From assembly GCA_001897835.1 (NCBI GenBank), contig MKUN01000029.1, positions 124,001 to 188,000 on the forward strand: a stretch of DNA of 64,000 bases. The letters are read 5' to 3'. This DNA is from Bacteroidetes bacterium 46-16. GTDB lineage: Bacteria; Bacteroidota; Bacteroidia; Chitinophagales; Chitinophagaceae. The translations under genes were made by a program, and so were the position numbers. A model generated the notes under the pieces. That model made no database searches and was not told where the DNA came from. It saw only the letters and a program-made list of their open reading frames with translations. Below, piece after piece: positions 53,833-62,600 of this stretch. Numbering within the stretch: position 1 is the first letter of the stretch; the number at the start of each line of letters is the position of its first letter.

Positions 53833-54411
53833 ATGAAAAAGGCAAAATACACCGACAAGGATTTGATAGTTGACATTCTTACCAAGTCTTTTGAATCAAA
53901 TCAGAGTGTGAACTACATCGTAAAACAAGATGAAAAAAGGCTCGAAAGGATTAAAGCTTTGATGGAGTATTCATTTGAAGTTTGCTATTTATTCGGGGAT
54001 GTATTCATTTCCGATTACAATTACGCCTGCGCTTTAGTGTTGTACCCAGATAAAAAGAGAACAACACTTAAATCCATATTGTTGGATATAAAGTTGATCC
54101 TTTCTTGCGTCGGTATCAACAACATAAAAAAAACCTTGGCCAGGGAGGCACTGATCAAAAAAATACAGCCGAAGGAATCAATGTATTATCTGTGGTTTAT
54201 AGGTGTTGACCCAGATTATCAAGGCGGCAGAATAGGAAGTGCCCTTTTGGAAGAGCTTATAGCAGACAGCGGACTAAAGGGAAGGCCGATCTATCTGGAA
54301 ACTTCAACGCTGAAAAATCTGCCGTGGTATAAAAAATTTGGCTTTAAAATTTATCATGAAGCGGAGTTAAGCTACAAGCTATTTTTCCTTAAAAGAGAAT
54401 TAAACAAATAA
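53833..54411 (+). CDS. GNAT-family N-acetyltransferase
   Basis: A 192-residue GNAT protein. The acetyl-CoA motif A is visible as WFIGVDPDYQGGRIGSALLE (Q-x-G-R-x-G) near residue 117, with motif B in the C-terminal YLETSTLKNLPWYKKFGFKI. The acceptor is not predictable. It lies 7 bases before the hybrid sensor kinase, suggesting coexpression. Such genes in resistance regions sometimes act on antibiotics, but nothing here supports that use. Confidence 0.82.
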   Translation: MKKAKYTDKDLIVDILTKSFESNQSVNYIVKQDEKRLERIKALMEYSFEVCYLFGDVFISDYNYACALVLYPDKKRTTLKSILLDIKLILSCVGINNIKKTLAREALIKKIQPKESMYYLWFIGVDPDYQGGRIGSALLEELIADSGLKGRPIYLETSTLKNLPWYKKFGFKIYHEAELSYKLFFLKRELNK

Positions 54412-54418
54412 GCGACAT

Positions 54419-56626
54419 ATGCTGGTTTTCGGAACGGAAATGCATGTTGTTACCTTTGTTTTTGTGTGTTTAGAAACGGTGATACTTTTCTATCTGGCAA
54501 CTTATAAATTATCGCGGCCGGATGATAAGACCGCTATTCTGAACATGGTTCTTATTTCTTTGCTTATAATTTACAATGTTACTGGCGGCTTACTTCCTGA
54601 TCCTGATTTACCTGGCTCATTTTTTCTACAGGAGATTATTGCTTATGCAACCGGGTTCATTACGCCCTGTTATTTTCCCTACTATGTTTATAAAGCATTC
54701 GGGTTAGAGAAAATGAAATTCCATGCCTACAAAGGGGTTTATCTTTTCTTGATGCTTCCTTATCTCATCTTTGTCATTGTTTTTGCCAAATCCGACAACT
54801 TGCTGACTGCGCAGCAATTGCTAATAGTGCCGGTTTTGTATGCTTTGTGGGTTATCTATTCCTTAATAAGAGCTATTCAATTTAAATACAGTAACGAATT
54901 CGGCAGTATAAAATCAAGGACAGAAATGGCCGTTTTGTTTTTCAGTTTAACACCGTGGATTGGTTTACCCTTCATTACATATTTTGATCAAAGCCAGGCG
55001 ATAGAAGCTTCGATTACCAATACAGGGTTTTTATTACTCTTAGGGTTACAGATGCATCGGCATATCAAACAAACAAGGTTGGAACATCAAAAGCTAATAG
55101 ATTCAGAGCTACTCCTTATGAACTGGAACACAAATTTGCAGGAAGAGGTTGACAAACGAACACAGGAGCTCGAAAAATTGAATGAGCAAAGAACGAACAA
55201 CTTTATCAACCTTGTTCATGAAACCAAGACACCCCTAACCCTTGTAAATAATTACCTGGAAGAATACATCACTAAGTACGGTTCGGTTGCTGAATTGGAT
55301 ATTATAAAGGGAGGCATAGACAAGATGACAAATGATATTACTAATTTATTTGATCTCGAAAGATTTACAAAAGGGTTCAGCGTTTATGATCACAATCAAA
55401 TAACTGACTTTAGCGAGATTTTAAAGAACAGTTTTACCTTGTTTGAATATTACTGCCAGAAACAAAACCTGAATTGTATTAAAAACATCGAAGAGAATGT
55501 CTTACTGAAAGCAAATGCCCATGCGATTTATAGAATAGTGAATAATTTGATTGAGAATGCAATTAAGTTTTCAAATACGGGTGGATTGGTAGAGGTTACC
55601 TTGAAGTCTAATGGTGATAAACTTTTGTTTTCAGTAAAAGATAGCGGCATTGGAATATTGCCTCATCTTCATCACAAAATCTTTAAGCCATATTATCAGA
55701 TAGGTCATAAAAAATCAGCTCTACAGGGCATGGGGCTTGGCTTGCCGATAGTTAAAAAAGTAACAGATAGTTTAGCTGGACGTATTCAGGTAGAGAGCGA
55801 TCCTACAAAAAAACCTGGAACAACAATTACCATAACGCTCGACCGATATAATTTAAAAGAAGGAGAGGTAAAGGCTGAAGACACGTCGAACACGAAAACG
55901 TTAATTTATAGCATTGAAAACTTCGACATAAATGATACGCCTTACATTCCGGATAGACAAACTATATTACTCATCGAAGACAATAAGGCCATGCTTCACT
56001 TTTTATATAAAAAGCTAAGCCTTAAGTACAATATTTTTTGCTCCTTAAATGGATCTGAAGCCCTGAAAAAATTAGAAACACTGCCAACCGTTCCTGATTT
56101 AATTTTATCCGATATTATGATGGATAAAATGGATGGCTTTGAATTTGTTAAGATTATTTCAGAACAGGCAAATTATGGCCATATACCAATTATATTCCTG
56201 TCTGCCAGATCCACCCCAACAGACAAACTCAAAGGTTTGCGCCTCGGCGCTATTGATTTCATCCAGAAACCATTCTCGTTTGAAGTGCTGTATCAGAAGA
56301 TTGAGACGGTATTGAACACTATTTTGAAGCAGAAGAAAGCGATTTTAGATGCTTCTATTTCAAACCTGAAAGTTTTAAGCGGTCAGGAAATTAACACGGC
56401 TCCAAATACCGGATTGCCGACCTCATTAGATCAAAAATGCAAGCTTTACCAACTGACCAACAGAGAGATTGAAATTGTTAAACTTATCTTAAAGGGAACT
56501 CAGTATAAAACGATAGCTAAAGCTTTGTTTATCTCCGAAAAGACCGTGTCCAAACATATTCAAAACGTCTTTGAGAAGGTGAATGTTACCAACAAGGTAG
56601 AGCTTATAAACAAGCTGAATACCTGA
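54419..56626 (+). CDS. Membrane hybrid histidine kinase with REC and LuxR-type HTH output
   Basis: A 735-residue one-protein signalling system. Residues about 8-220 form seven or so membrane helices without a periplasmic domain; a coiled coil follows (about 222-258). The kinase has His267 in VHETKTPL, an N-box NLIENAIKFS, DSGIGI and GMGLGLPIVKK. A receiver domain (about 518-635) carries Asp565 in LSDIMMDKMDG and the Lys of IQKPF. The C-terminal domain (about 675-735) is a LuxR-type HTH (LTNREIEIVKLILKGTQYKT, then ISEKTVSKHIQNVF). DNA binding would thus be tethered to the membrane. It may control the adjacent element genes or metal pumps. Confidence 0.9.
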   Translation: MLVFGTEMHVVTFVFVCLETVILFYLATYKLSRPDDKTAILNMVLISLLIIYNVTGGLLPDPDLPGSFFLQEIIAYATGFITPCYFPYYVYKAFGLEKMKFHAYKGVYLFLMLPYLIFVIVFAKSDNLLTAQQLLIVPVLYALWVIYSLIRAIQFKYSNEFGSIKSRTEMAVLFFSLTPWIGLPFITYFDQSQAIEASITNTGFLLLLGLQMHRHIKQTRLEHQKLIDSELLLMNWNTNLQEEVDKRTQELEKLNEQRTNNFINLVHETKTPLTLVNNYLEEYITKYGSVAELDIIKGGIDKMTNDITNLFDLERFTKGFSVYDHNQITDFSEILKNSFTLFEYYCQKQNLNCIKNIEENVLLKANAHAIYRIVNNLIENAIKFSNTGGLVEVTLKSNGDKLLFSVKDSGIGILPHLHHKIFKPYYQIGHKKSALQGMGLGLPIVKKVTDSLAGRIQVESDPTKKPGTTITITLDRYNLKEGEVKAEDTSNTKTLIYSIENFDINDTPYIPDRQTILLIEDNKAMLHFLYKKLSLKYNIFCSLNGSEALKKLETLPTVPDLILSDIMMDKMDGFEFVKIISEQANYGHIPIIFLSARSTPTDKLKGLRLGAIDFIQKPFSFEVLYQKIETVLNTILKQKKAILDASISNLKVLSGQEINTAPNTGLPTSLDQKCKLYQLTNREIEIVKLILKGTQYKTIAKALFISEKTVSKHIQNVFEKVNVTNKVELINKLNT

Positions 56627-56768
56627 CGAACCAGTCCGAAAATATTGTGCAAGTCGTTAATATACTACTTTTTACGTACTAAAATGCGGTAAATGCCTTA
56701 TTCTTCCTGCGATGATAAATAGGCACCTTTGAATATGGAAAATGTTCACCTTATTCAATCTATGAAAC

Positions 56769-57974
56769 ATGTGCAGAAGATATCTTTTGGAATGGCTGGA
56801 TTCCCTCATTACCGTATCCCTTAATCCAAGAAAAACGAATTTAGCAATAATAACTGAACAGCAAATTGAAGCTGCCACAATCAAAATTGCTGGGGAAAGG
56901 GATAAGCTCCAATCTTTGTTAAAAAATCATGTCTTCGGGTTAACCGAAGAAAAGCAAATTGAATTATTCATTAAGCAATACCATTCGGCTTTGATTATCC
57001 TGCTTGATCAGGCTTCGCAGAATCATGAATCAATGCCCAATAAAAGGACAACCCTAAGGCATCTTTCAAGTGAAGTCATTAACTGCCTGGATGAACTGCT
57101 TTTTTGTATTGAAAGTCGCTTCTCCACCTACCTGCCTTTAGATGAACGTGTACCGTTAACTTATCTTTCAATAATACAAAAGGAATTAAAGCAACGGATA
57201 AAGAAACTGGAAACAAAGTTATCATCACAAACAATAGACCATCGGGTTAAGGTTGTCGTTTTAAGCTATCTAAATTCTTTCCTACGCCCGGATAAGAAAA
57301 GTTCTCCGATTACTTTTCACGAAATGTCCTATGTCAAGGAATTACTTTATGAACTTGAATTGATAGAATGCGATGTAAAAAGCCACATGTATTCACCATT
57401 GGATCGTTTGCTGATTTATTTAAACTTTAACAGCAGTGAATACATGAACTGCTTTACTCAAAGTATTGCCGACAAAATAAATGCTTATGAAAATCTTGCT
57501 GAAAGAATGGATTACTTGCTTTTTCATTTTAAAGAGTTTAATCAATTACACCGAAAGGCAGAAACGGCATTACATCCCCAACAGAATGATCTTAAACAGG
57601 AACTAACCAATTGGTTCACGCAAGAAGTTTTCTACCTTGAAAAGAAACTTCATTTCTCTATTGTTCCCTTTCAGGATAAAACAGCAAGCCCCAAAGAAGT
57701 GATGCCGGTTAAAAAAGACAAATCAAAAGTACTGTGCGTTTTGTCGACAGATCAGGCGGGAATTATATTGCGAGCGGCAGATGAACTAAAAATCTTAATC
57801 GCCAGGTCCTTGAACGAAGTGTTCAAAACAATTGTACCGCACCTTTCTACTCCTTATAAGGAAGAACTTTCTTATGATTCTATGCGCAGCAAATCTTATG
57901 CTGCTGAAGAAAGAGATAAAGAAATTGCTATTGAAACTTTAGAAAAAATTATTGAGAAAATAAGGTCCTATTGA
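56769..57974 (+). CDS. Helical hypothetical protein, RteC-like in position
   Basis: A 401-residue protein with no signal peptide, rich in helices and with repeated coiled segments (KQRIKKLETKLSSQ, LAERMDYLLFHFKEF). The C-terminal part has a regular pattern (VLCVLSTDQAGIILRAADEL ending SKSYAAEERDKEIAIETLEK). I do not recognise the family with certainty; its place after a two-component-type kinase and before conjugation genes resembles the regulator RteC of CTnDOT elements, but a clear RteC signature is not seen. A terminator follows its stop, closing the transcript. Confidence 0.55.
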   Translation: MCRRYLLEWLDSLITVSLNPRKTNLAIITEQQIEAATIKIAGERDKLQSLLKNHVFGLTEEKQIELFIKQYHSALIILLDQASQNHESMPNKRTTLRHLSSEVINCLDELLFCIESRFSTYLPLDERVPLTYLSIIQKELKQRIKKLETKLSSQTIDHRVKVVVLSYLNSFLRPDKKSSPITFHEMSYVKELLYELELIECDVKSHMYSPLDRLLIYLNFNSSEYMNCFTQSIADKINAYENLAERMDYLLFHFKEFNQLHRKAETALHPQQNDLKQELTNWFTQEVFYLEKKLHFSIVPFQDKTASPKEVMPVKKDKSKVLCVLSTDQAGIILRAADELKILIARSLNEVFKTIVPHLSTPYKEELSYDSMRSKSYAAEERDKEIAIETLEKIIEKIRSY

Positions 57975-57998
57975 ACGCCACACGGCATATCGCTTTTT

Positions 57999-58028
57999 AA
58001 GTCTTCAATTTTTTGAAGGCTTTTTTTT
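57999..58028 (+). terminator. Rho-independent terminator
   Basis: AGTCTTCAA / TTGAAGGCT (9-bp stem, one wobble, 4-base loop) followed by eight T residues; 25 bases after the stop at 57974. A strong terminator separating the regulator region from the conjugation genes. Confidence 0.85.
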
Positions 58029-58063
58029 GTAAGTAAAGATTTTTTTGTCACTGATTATCAGCA

Positions 58064-58089
58064 GGGTACAAGGGGTACAATTTGGGTAC
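58064..58089. repeat. Three short GGGTAC repeats
   Basis: GGGTAC occurs at 58064, 58073 and 58084, spaced 9 and 11 bases, in the 237-base gap before the conjugation genes. Helical-turn spacing suggests a protein-binding site, such as a regulator operator; no other support. The rest of this gap holds only the terminator at 57999. Confidence 0.35.
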
Positions 58090-58211
58090 GGAAAAAGTTG
58101 GACTTGTAACGCCTTCTATGTCTTTGTTCTTTTGCTATCGAAATCTTTAGTAGATGACCGAAGCAATGGTATTACAGGATTAAATTATGAAAATGATAAA
58201 ATGAGAAGCAT

Positions 58212-58697
58212 ATGTTAACTAACATTTCATGGACAGACTACTTCATAGCAGTCGCCATATTATTAGCCATTTATTACCTTTTTGTGGGACTGAAATATTT
58301 TTCTGCCGATTTTAAAGACCTGCTTTCCGGAAAACGGAAGCAAAATTTTAAGGCAGCACTGTCGTCTAATGATGAGAACGAAGAAAGTATCCCTTCCACC
58401 GGAGAAAGCGCTACAACCGAAATTAACGCTTTTGAAGAAACCTCAGACGATGAATTTGCAGAAGTGGAACATCTCATCGAGCGTCTTAAAGTTGTGATTG
58501 CAGACGCTTCTCCTAAAAAACTGGTTCCAGAAGAATTTAAACATTACCTGCATCTGGTACTTAAGGAATATCCCTCTGTACAGAATTCTCCCCTTCGGCC
58601 ATCTGTCAATGAGCTGATCGTATCAGAGTGCGAAAAATATAGTGCTGTTACACTTAGTGAAGATGAGGTGGATTTGTTGTGGAAGGGTGCGGTGTAA
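58212..58697 (+). CDS. Membrane-anchored conjugation-region protein
   Basis: A 161-residue protein with one N-terminal membrane helix (about 9-28), an acidic Ser/Glu-rich linker (about 55-90), and a C-terminal helical part (about 95-161). Similar small proteins are found before the DUF4134 gene in Bacteroidota conjugative elements, in the position of TraD of CTnDOT, but no catalytic motif is visible. It is followed by a structured 143-base spacer and the DUF4134 gene. The ATG at 58212 has no better alternative. Confidence 0.65.
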   Translation: MLTNISWTDYFIAVAILLAIYYLFVGLKYFSADFKDLLSGKRKQNFKAALSSNDENEESIPSTGESATTEINAFEETSDDEFAEVEHLIERLKVVIADASPKKLVPEEFKHYLHLVLKEYPSVQNSPLRPSVNELIVSECEKYSAVTLSEDEVDLLWKGAV

Positions 58698-58704
58698 CAG
58701 CCTT

Positions 58705-58793
58705 AGCGGAGTGTGCTTCCCTGTCCGTCCCGGTGCGTAAGGGCAAAAGTGTGGATGGGTTGGCGGGTACTGTGACGGCGAAGCCACTCCGCT
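58705..58793. other. Structured intergenic region with 9-bp inverted repeat
   Basis: AGCGGAGTG at 58705-58713 and CACTCCGCT at 58785-58793 are perfect inverted repeats 71 bases apart, enclosing a GC-rich segment, and TTCTTTTATCTCTTC follows. The region between the two conjugation genes could be a structured RNA, an operator or a transfer-related site. No known class is recognised. Confidence 0.45.
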
Positions 58794-58840
58794 TCTTTTA
58801 TCTCTTCTTAATTGATTTGAAACTTTAAAAAAAACGTGTT

Positions 58841-59179
58841 ATGGAAATGTGCAGAAGGAAAAGAAAAAGCTTTAACCGAAAAAAGTTTATCACATTATGT
58901 GCTGTAGCGGCACTCATCGCTGTCCACTATGGAGCGTTTGCGCAGGACGGTATTCAAGGTATTAATGAAGCCAACCAGAAAGTACGCAGCTATTTCTCTG
59001 CTGGAACCCAGCTCATGTATGCGGTGGGCGCACTATTGGGTCTGATAGGCGCTGTTAAAGTGTACCAGAAATGGAATGCCGGTGATCAGGATACCGGCAA
59101 AGTAGCCGCAGCCTGGTTTGGCAGTTGTATTTTTTTGGTGGTGGTCGCTACCGTAATCCAATCCTTCTTTGGCGTTTAA
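58841..59179 (+). CDS. DUF4134 conjugation protein (TraE-like)
   Basis: A 112-residue membrane protein with a signal-like first helix (about 14-35, ending near FA-Q), then two membrane helices (about 58-72 and 90-110), and the core GINEANQKVRSYFSAGTQLM. This matches DUF4134, the TraE protein of CTnDOT-type elements, a component of the mating apparatus resembling a VirB2 pilin-like or VirB3-like protein. In CTnDOT, traE is followed by DUF4133 and VirB4-type genes; here a DUF1896 and a giant helicase gene follow, so this is likely a paralogue or rearranged segment. Confidence 0.88.
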   Translation: MEMCRRKRKSFNRKKFITLCAVAALIAVHYGAFAQDGIQGINEANQKVRSYFSAGTQLMYAVGALLGLIGAVKVYQKWNAGDQDTGKVAAAWFGSCIFLVVVATVIQSFFGV

Positions 59180-59189
59180 AACGGGATAT

Positions 59190-59618
59190 ATGCAAAGTAT
59201 GCTGAAAGAAAAGTTGTGGACGTACATCGTCCACAACAATCCCGACCTAATGTTTAACCTTCAGGAAGATTATTCAGTTACCCGCTATTTGGAAGAAAAG
59301 GTAAATGCAATTATGCCGCTCGCCGGACAGTTGCTTACGGAAGGCAAACCCCTATATGCTGTTGAAGAGCTCTGCCTGGAGACACTGACCGAGGACCTTA
59401 AACCCTCACGGTATTTATACATCCGGTCAGTTATCGAAGAAGAGTTTAAACAGGATTTCGACCGGCTGAAAGAAAGTGGAATCCTCACCTATGAGATCGT
59501 AAATCTCATCGAAGCCTGCAAGGGCATCTTTAGTGATTTTGGATTTAGTCGTGAGAATGAAGAAAACAGGCATTTAAGATATGCCATTATTGGGCAGGTG
59601 CATGAGTACCTGCTGTAA
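59190..59618 (+). CDS. DUF1896 protein
   Basis: A 142-residue soluble protein from ATG 59190 (MQSMLKEK); an earlier TTG at 59169 overlaps the DUF4134 stop and is less likely. The all-helical pattern (FNLQEDYSVTRYLEEKVNAI, ETLTEDLKPSRYLYI, and LRYAIIGQVHEYL near the end) fits DUF1896, a family tied to Bacteroidota conjugative elements and often located before large helicase genes. Molecular function is unknown. The next gene starts 36 bases after its stop. Confidence 0.85.
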   Translation: MQSMLKEKLWTYIVHNNPDLMFNLQEDYSVTRYLEEKVNAIMPLAGQLLTEGKPLYAVEELCLETLTEDLKPSRYLYIRSVIEEEFKQDFDRLKESGILTYEIVNLIEACKGIFSDFGFSRENEENRHLRYAIIGQVHEYLL

Positions 59619-59654
59619 AGCCGAAAGGAAAGTGAAGAAAGAAAATGTGTGGTT

Positions 59655-62600
59655 ATGGCTTATAATGTTTCTCAAAAACTTCGTGACAATCTAAGTGCGG
59701 TTCGTATCGCACTGGACTATCAAAAAGGCAATCCGCTCTCTGCGGAAGATATTGCAAGCCTGAAAAACTACTCAGGTTTTGGCGGTATCAAAGCCATATT
59801 ATATCCGTATGGTTCACCGGAAGAATGGCAAACTGATGGTGCTAATAAAGAAGACCTGAAACTGTACAAGGATATAATCCAGCTCCATGATCTGCTAAAA
59901 GAAAATTATTCAGAAAAAGAATATAAAGAAATTGTTGGTTCATTGCGTAACAGCGTACTGACGGCATTTTATACACCCGATATTGTTTCCAAAACCTTAT
60001 ACACTGCTCTTAGCAAGCAAGGTATTGATCCAAAGCGAATGTATGAACCCTCTGCGGGTTCGGGGGTGTTTATTAGTGAAGCCGTTAAGGCATTTTCCAA
60101 ACTGGAGCAAATTACGGCAGTAGAAAAAGACCGGCTTACCGGCTTGGTACTTTCGGCAATCAATAGTAGCCTTGGTGTTAAAACGAACACGCATATCACA
60201 GGCTTTGAAGACACACTTGTTCATGACAATGGGACTTATGACCTGATAGTAAGCAATATACCTTTTGGCAACTTCTCTGTTTATGATGAAGCCTATCCTG
60301 ACAAAGAACTATCAGGAAAAATTCACAATTATTTTTTTGCAAAAGGCTTAGATAAGCTCGCCGATGGCGGCTTAATGGCATACATAACCACTGATGCTTT
60401 TCTAAACAGTCCTTCCAATCATGCTGCAAGGGAATACCTTTTTAAGTATGCCGATTTTGTGAGTTTGTCTGTGATGCCTGATAACCTCATGAAAGATACA
60501 GGCAATACAGAAGCTCCTAATCATTTGCTGGTTATTCAGAAAAACGAAAACAAGGAGCAGCTTTCTCACAGTGAAAAATTGCTGATTGATGTTGAGCAAC
60601 TCCAAAACAAATATGGTAGCTATAACCAAAATCTTTACCTGTTCAATCATAAGGAAGTAATTATTGGCAATGAAGTGAAGCCCGGTAAGAACCAATATGG
60701 GCAAGCTCATGAAACGGTTTGGCAGCAGGGCGATATAAATGCAATTGCAGAAAAACTTGCCGAAACACTAAATGACGGTTTTATCAAACGATTTGATAGC
60801 AGTCGTTACAGACAGGCGCAAGCTGTTAATGGTATCCTACCCGAAACGACAGGAAAAAAACTGACCTATTTGCCAATGCCGGAGAATAAAGCCGAAACCG
60901 TATCAGTACAATTAGGCTTATTTGATACCGCCCCCGCGGAAAATATCAACAGATCGCTGAACTATATAAATCCGTTGGATGAAACTGTGATACAAAAAGA
61001 AACAGCCCGTATTATCAGCACCATACGTACAACTGATAATCCCGGACACGAGAATATTCAATTGCTCACTGCTAAACAACACAAGAGCAATCGTTATTTA
61101 TATAAGCTGTATTCCAACCTAAAAGAAGTAAATCATCTTTCGGCCAACTGGATGGATGCCCGCCTTTTAGCGCATGAGTTGACAGGGATATCCGACTACC
61201 TGAAGCAATTTGACCATGCTTTTAAATATGAAGGCGACCAAACCCTGAACGGATTGTTTCATTTTGAACAAAAGGAAACGCTTCCCTATACAGGGTTAAA
61301 ATCCTTTTACAAGGAAGGGACATTGGTGGTACATCTTGGGCAGGCAGGAACAATCGGTAGCCCAGATCCCGACTTTAAACAAGCCAAATTCCATCCACTC
61401 GGCATTCAGGGCAACAAACATTTTTATGAGAACTATACGACACTTCGGGATTTATATCTTGAACTATCGGCTAAAGAAACAGCAGGTGAAACGATAAATG
61501 AACCAGACCGGAAACAACTTAATAACAGTTATGACGGATTTGTTTCGCACTATGGCCTTTTGAACGGCCCGGGCAACCGCAGGTTTATACTTGAAGACAG
61601 TGCCTTTGGGATGGTGATGCTTTCCTCTTTGGAACGCCGGGAGGGCGAACGCTTTGTCAAAGCAGATATTCTTATGCATTCTGTACAGCAACTAAAGGAA
61701 CGGTTTGCCACTGATGATCCTATTGAAGCACTTGCCCATAGCTTGAACGATACCGGCAAGGTGGATATCGGGTTTATTAGTGCTGCATTGGGTTTGGAAG
61801 AAAACGAGGCTATCGGTCGCCTGGGGAACCATGTGTATGTGAACCCCGGACTTAACGAATGGGAAACCGCCGATCAGTACCTGAGCGGAAATGTGGTAGA
61901 AAAATTAGGGCAGGCGGAGCGCCTGTCCGGCCAGTTTCCGGACAATCCGCAGTATCTGCGTAGTGCAGAAGCCATACAGAAGATACAGCCTGAACGCATC
62001 CCATTTGATCTGCTCGATTTTAATCTGGGCGAACGCTGGATACCAACCCACTATTATGAACAATTTGCCACTAACCTATTTGAGCAGGATACCAGCATCA
62101 ATTATTTTCCCTCGCTGGATGCCTTCAAAGTAAGTACCGGCATGAATATGAAAGTGGCCAGAGAGTTTGCCGTTACACCTAAAAGCGGCAGGACAACCTA
62201 TGGCTATACCATGCTGGAACATGCACTGGAAAACACTACTCCATTCTTTACCTATGAAGCAGCTATTGGTGACGGAAAAAGCATACGCCTGCCCGATAAT
62301 GAAACCATACAACTGGCGCATCAAAAGATCAAGCAAATCCGTACAGGTTTTGTCTGCTGGCTCAAAGAACTGCCCGATATTGAGAAAAAATACATCGAGA
62401 ATTTATACAATGACACATTCAACTGCTATGTACTGCGGGAGTTTGATGGCAGTCATCTCAACTTTCCCGGGCTGAATAAAAAAACACTTGGCATCGAAGA
62501 TCTGTACAGTTCCCAAAAAAATGCAGCCTGGCGTATTATACAAAATAAAGGAGCATTGGTAGATCATGAAGTCGGCCTCGGCAAAACCCTGACCATGATT

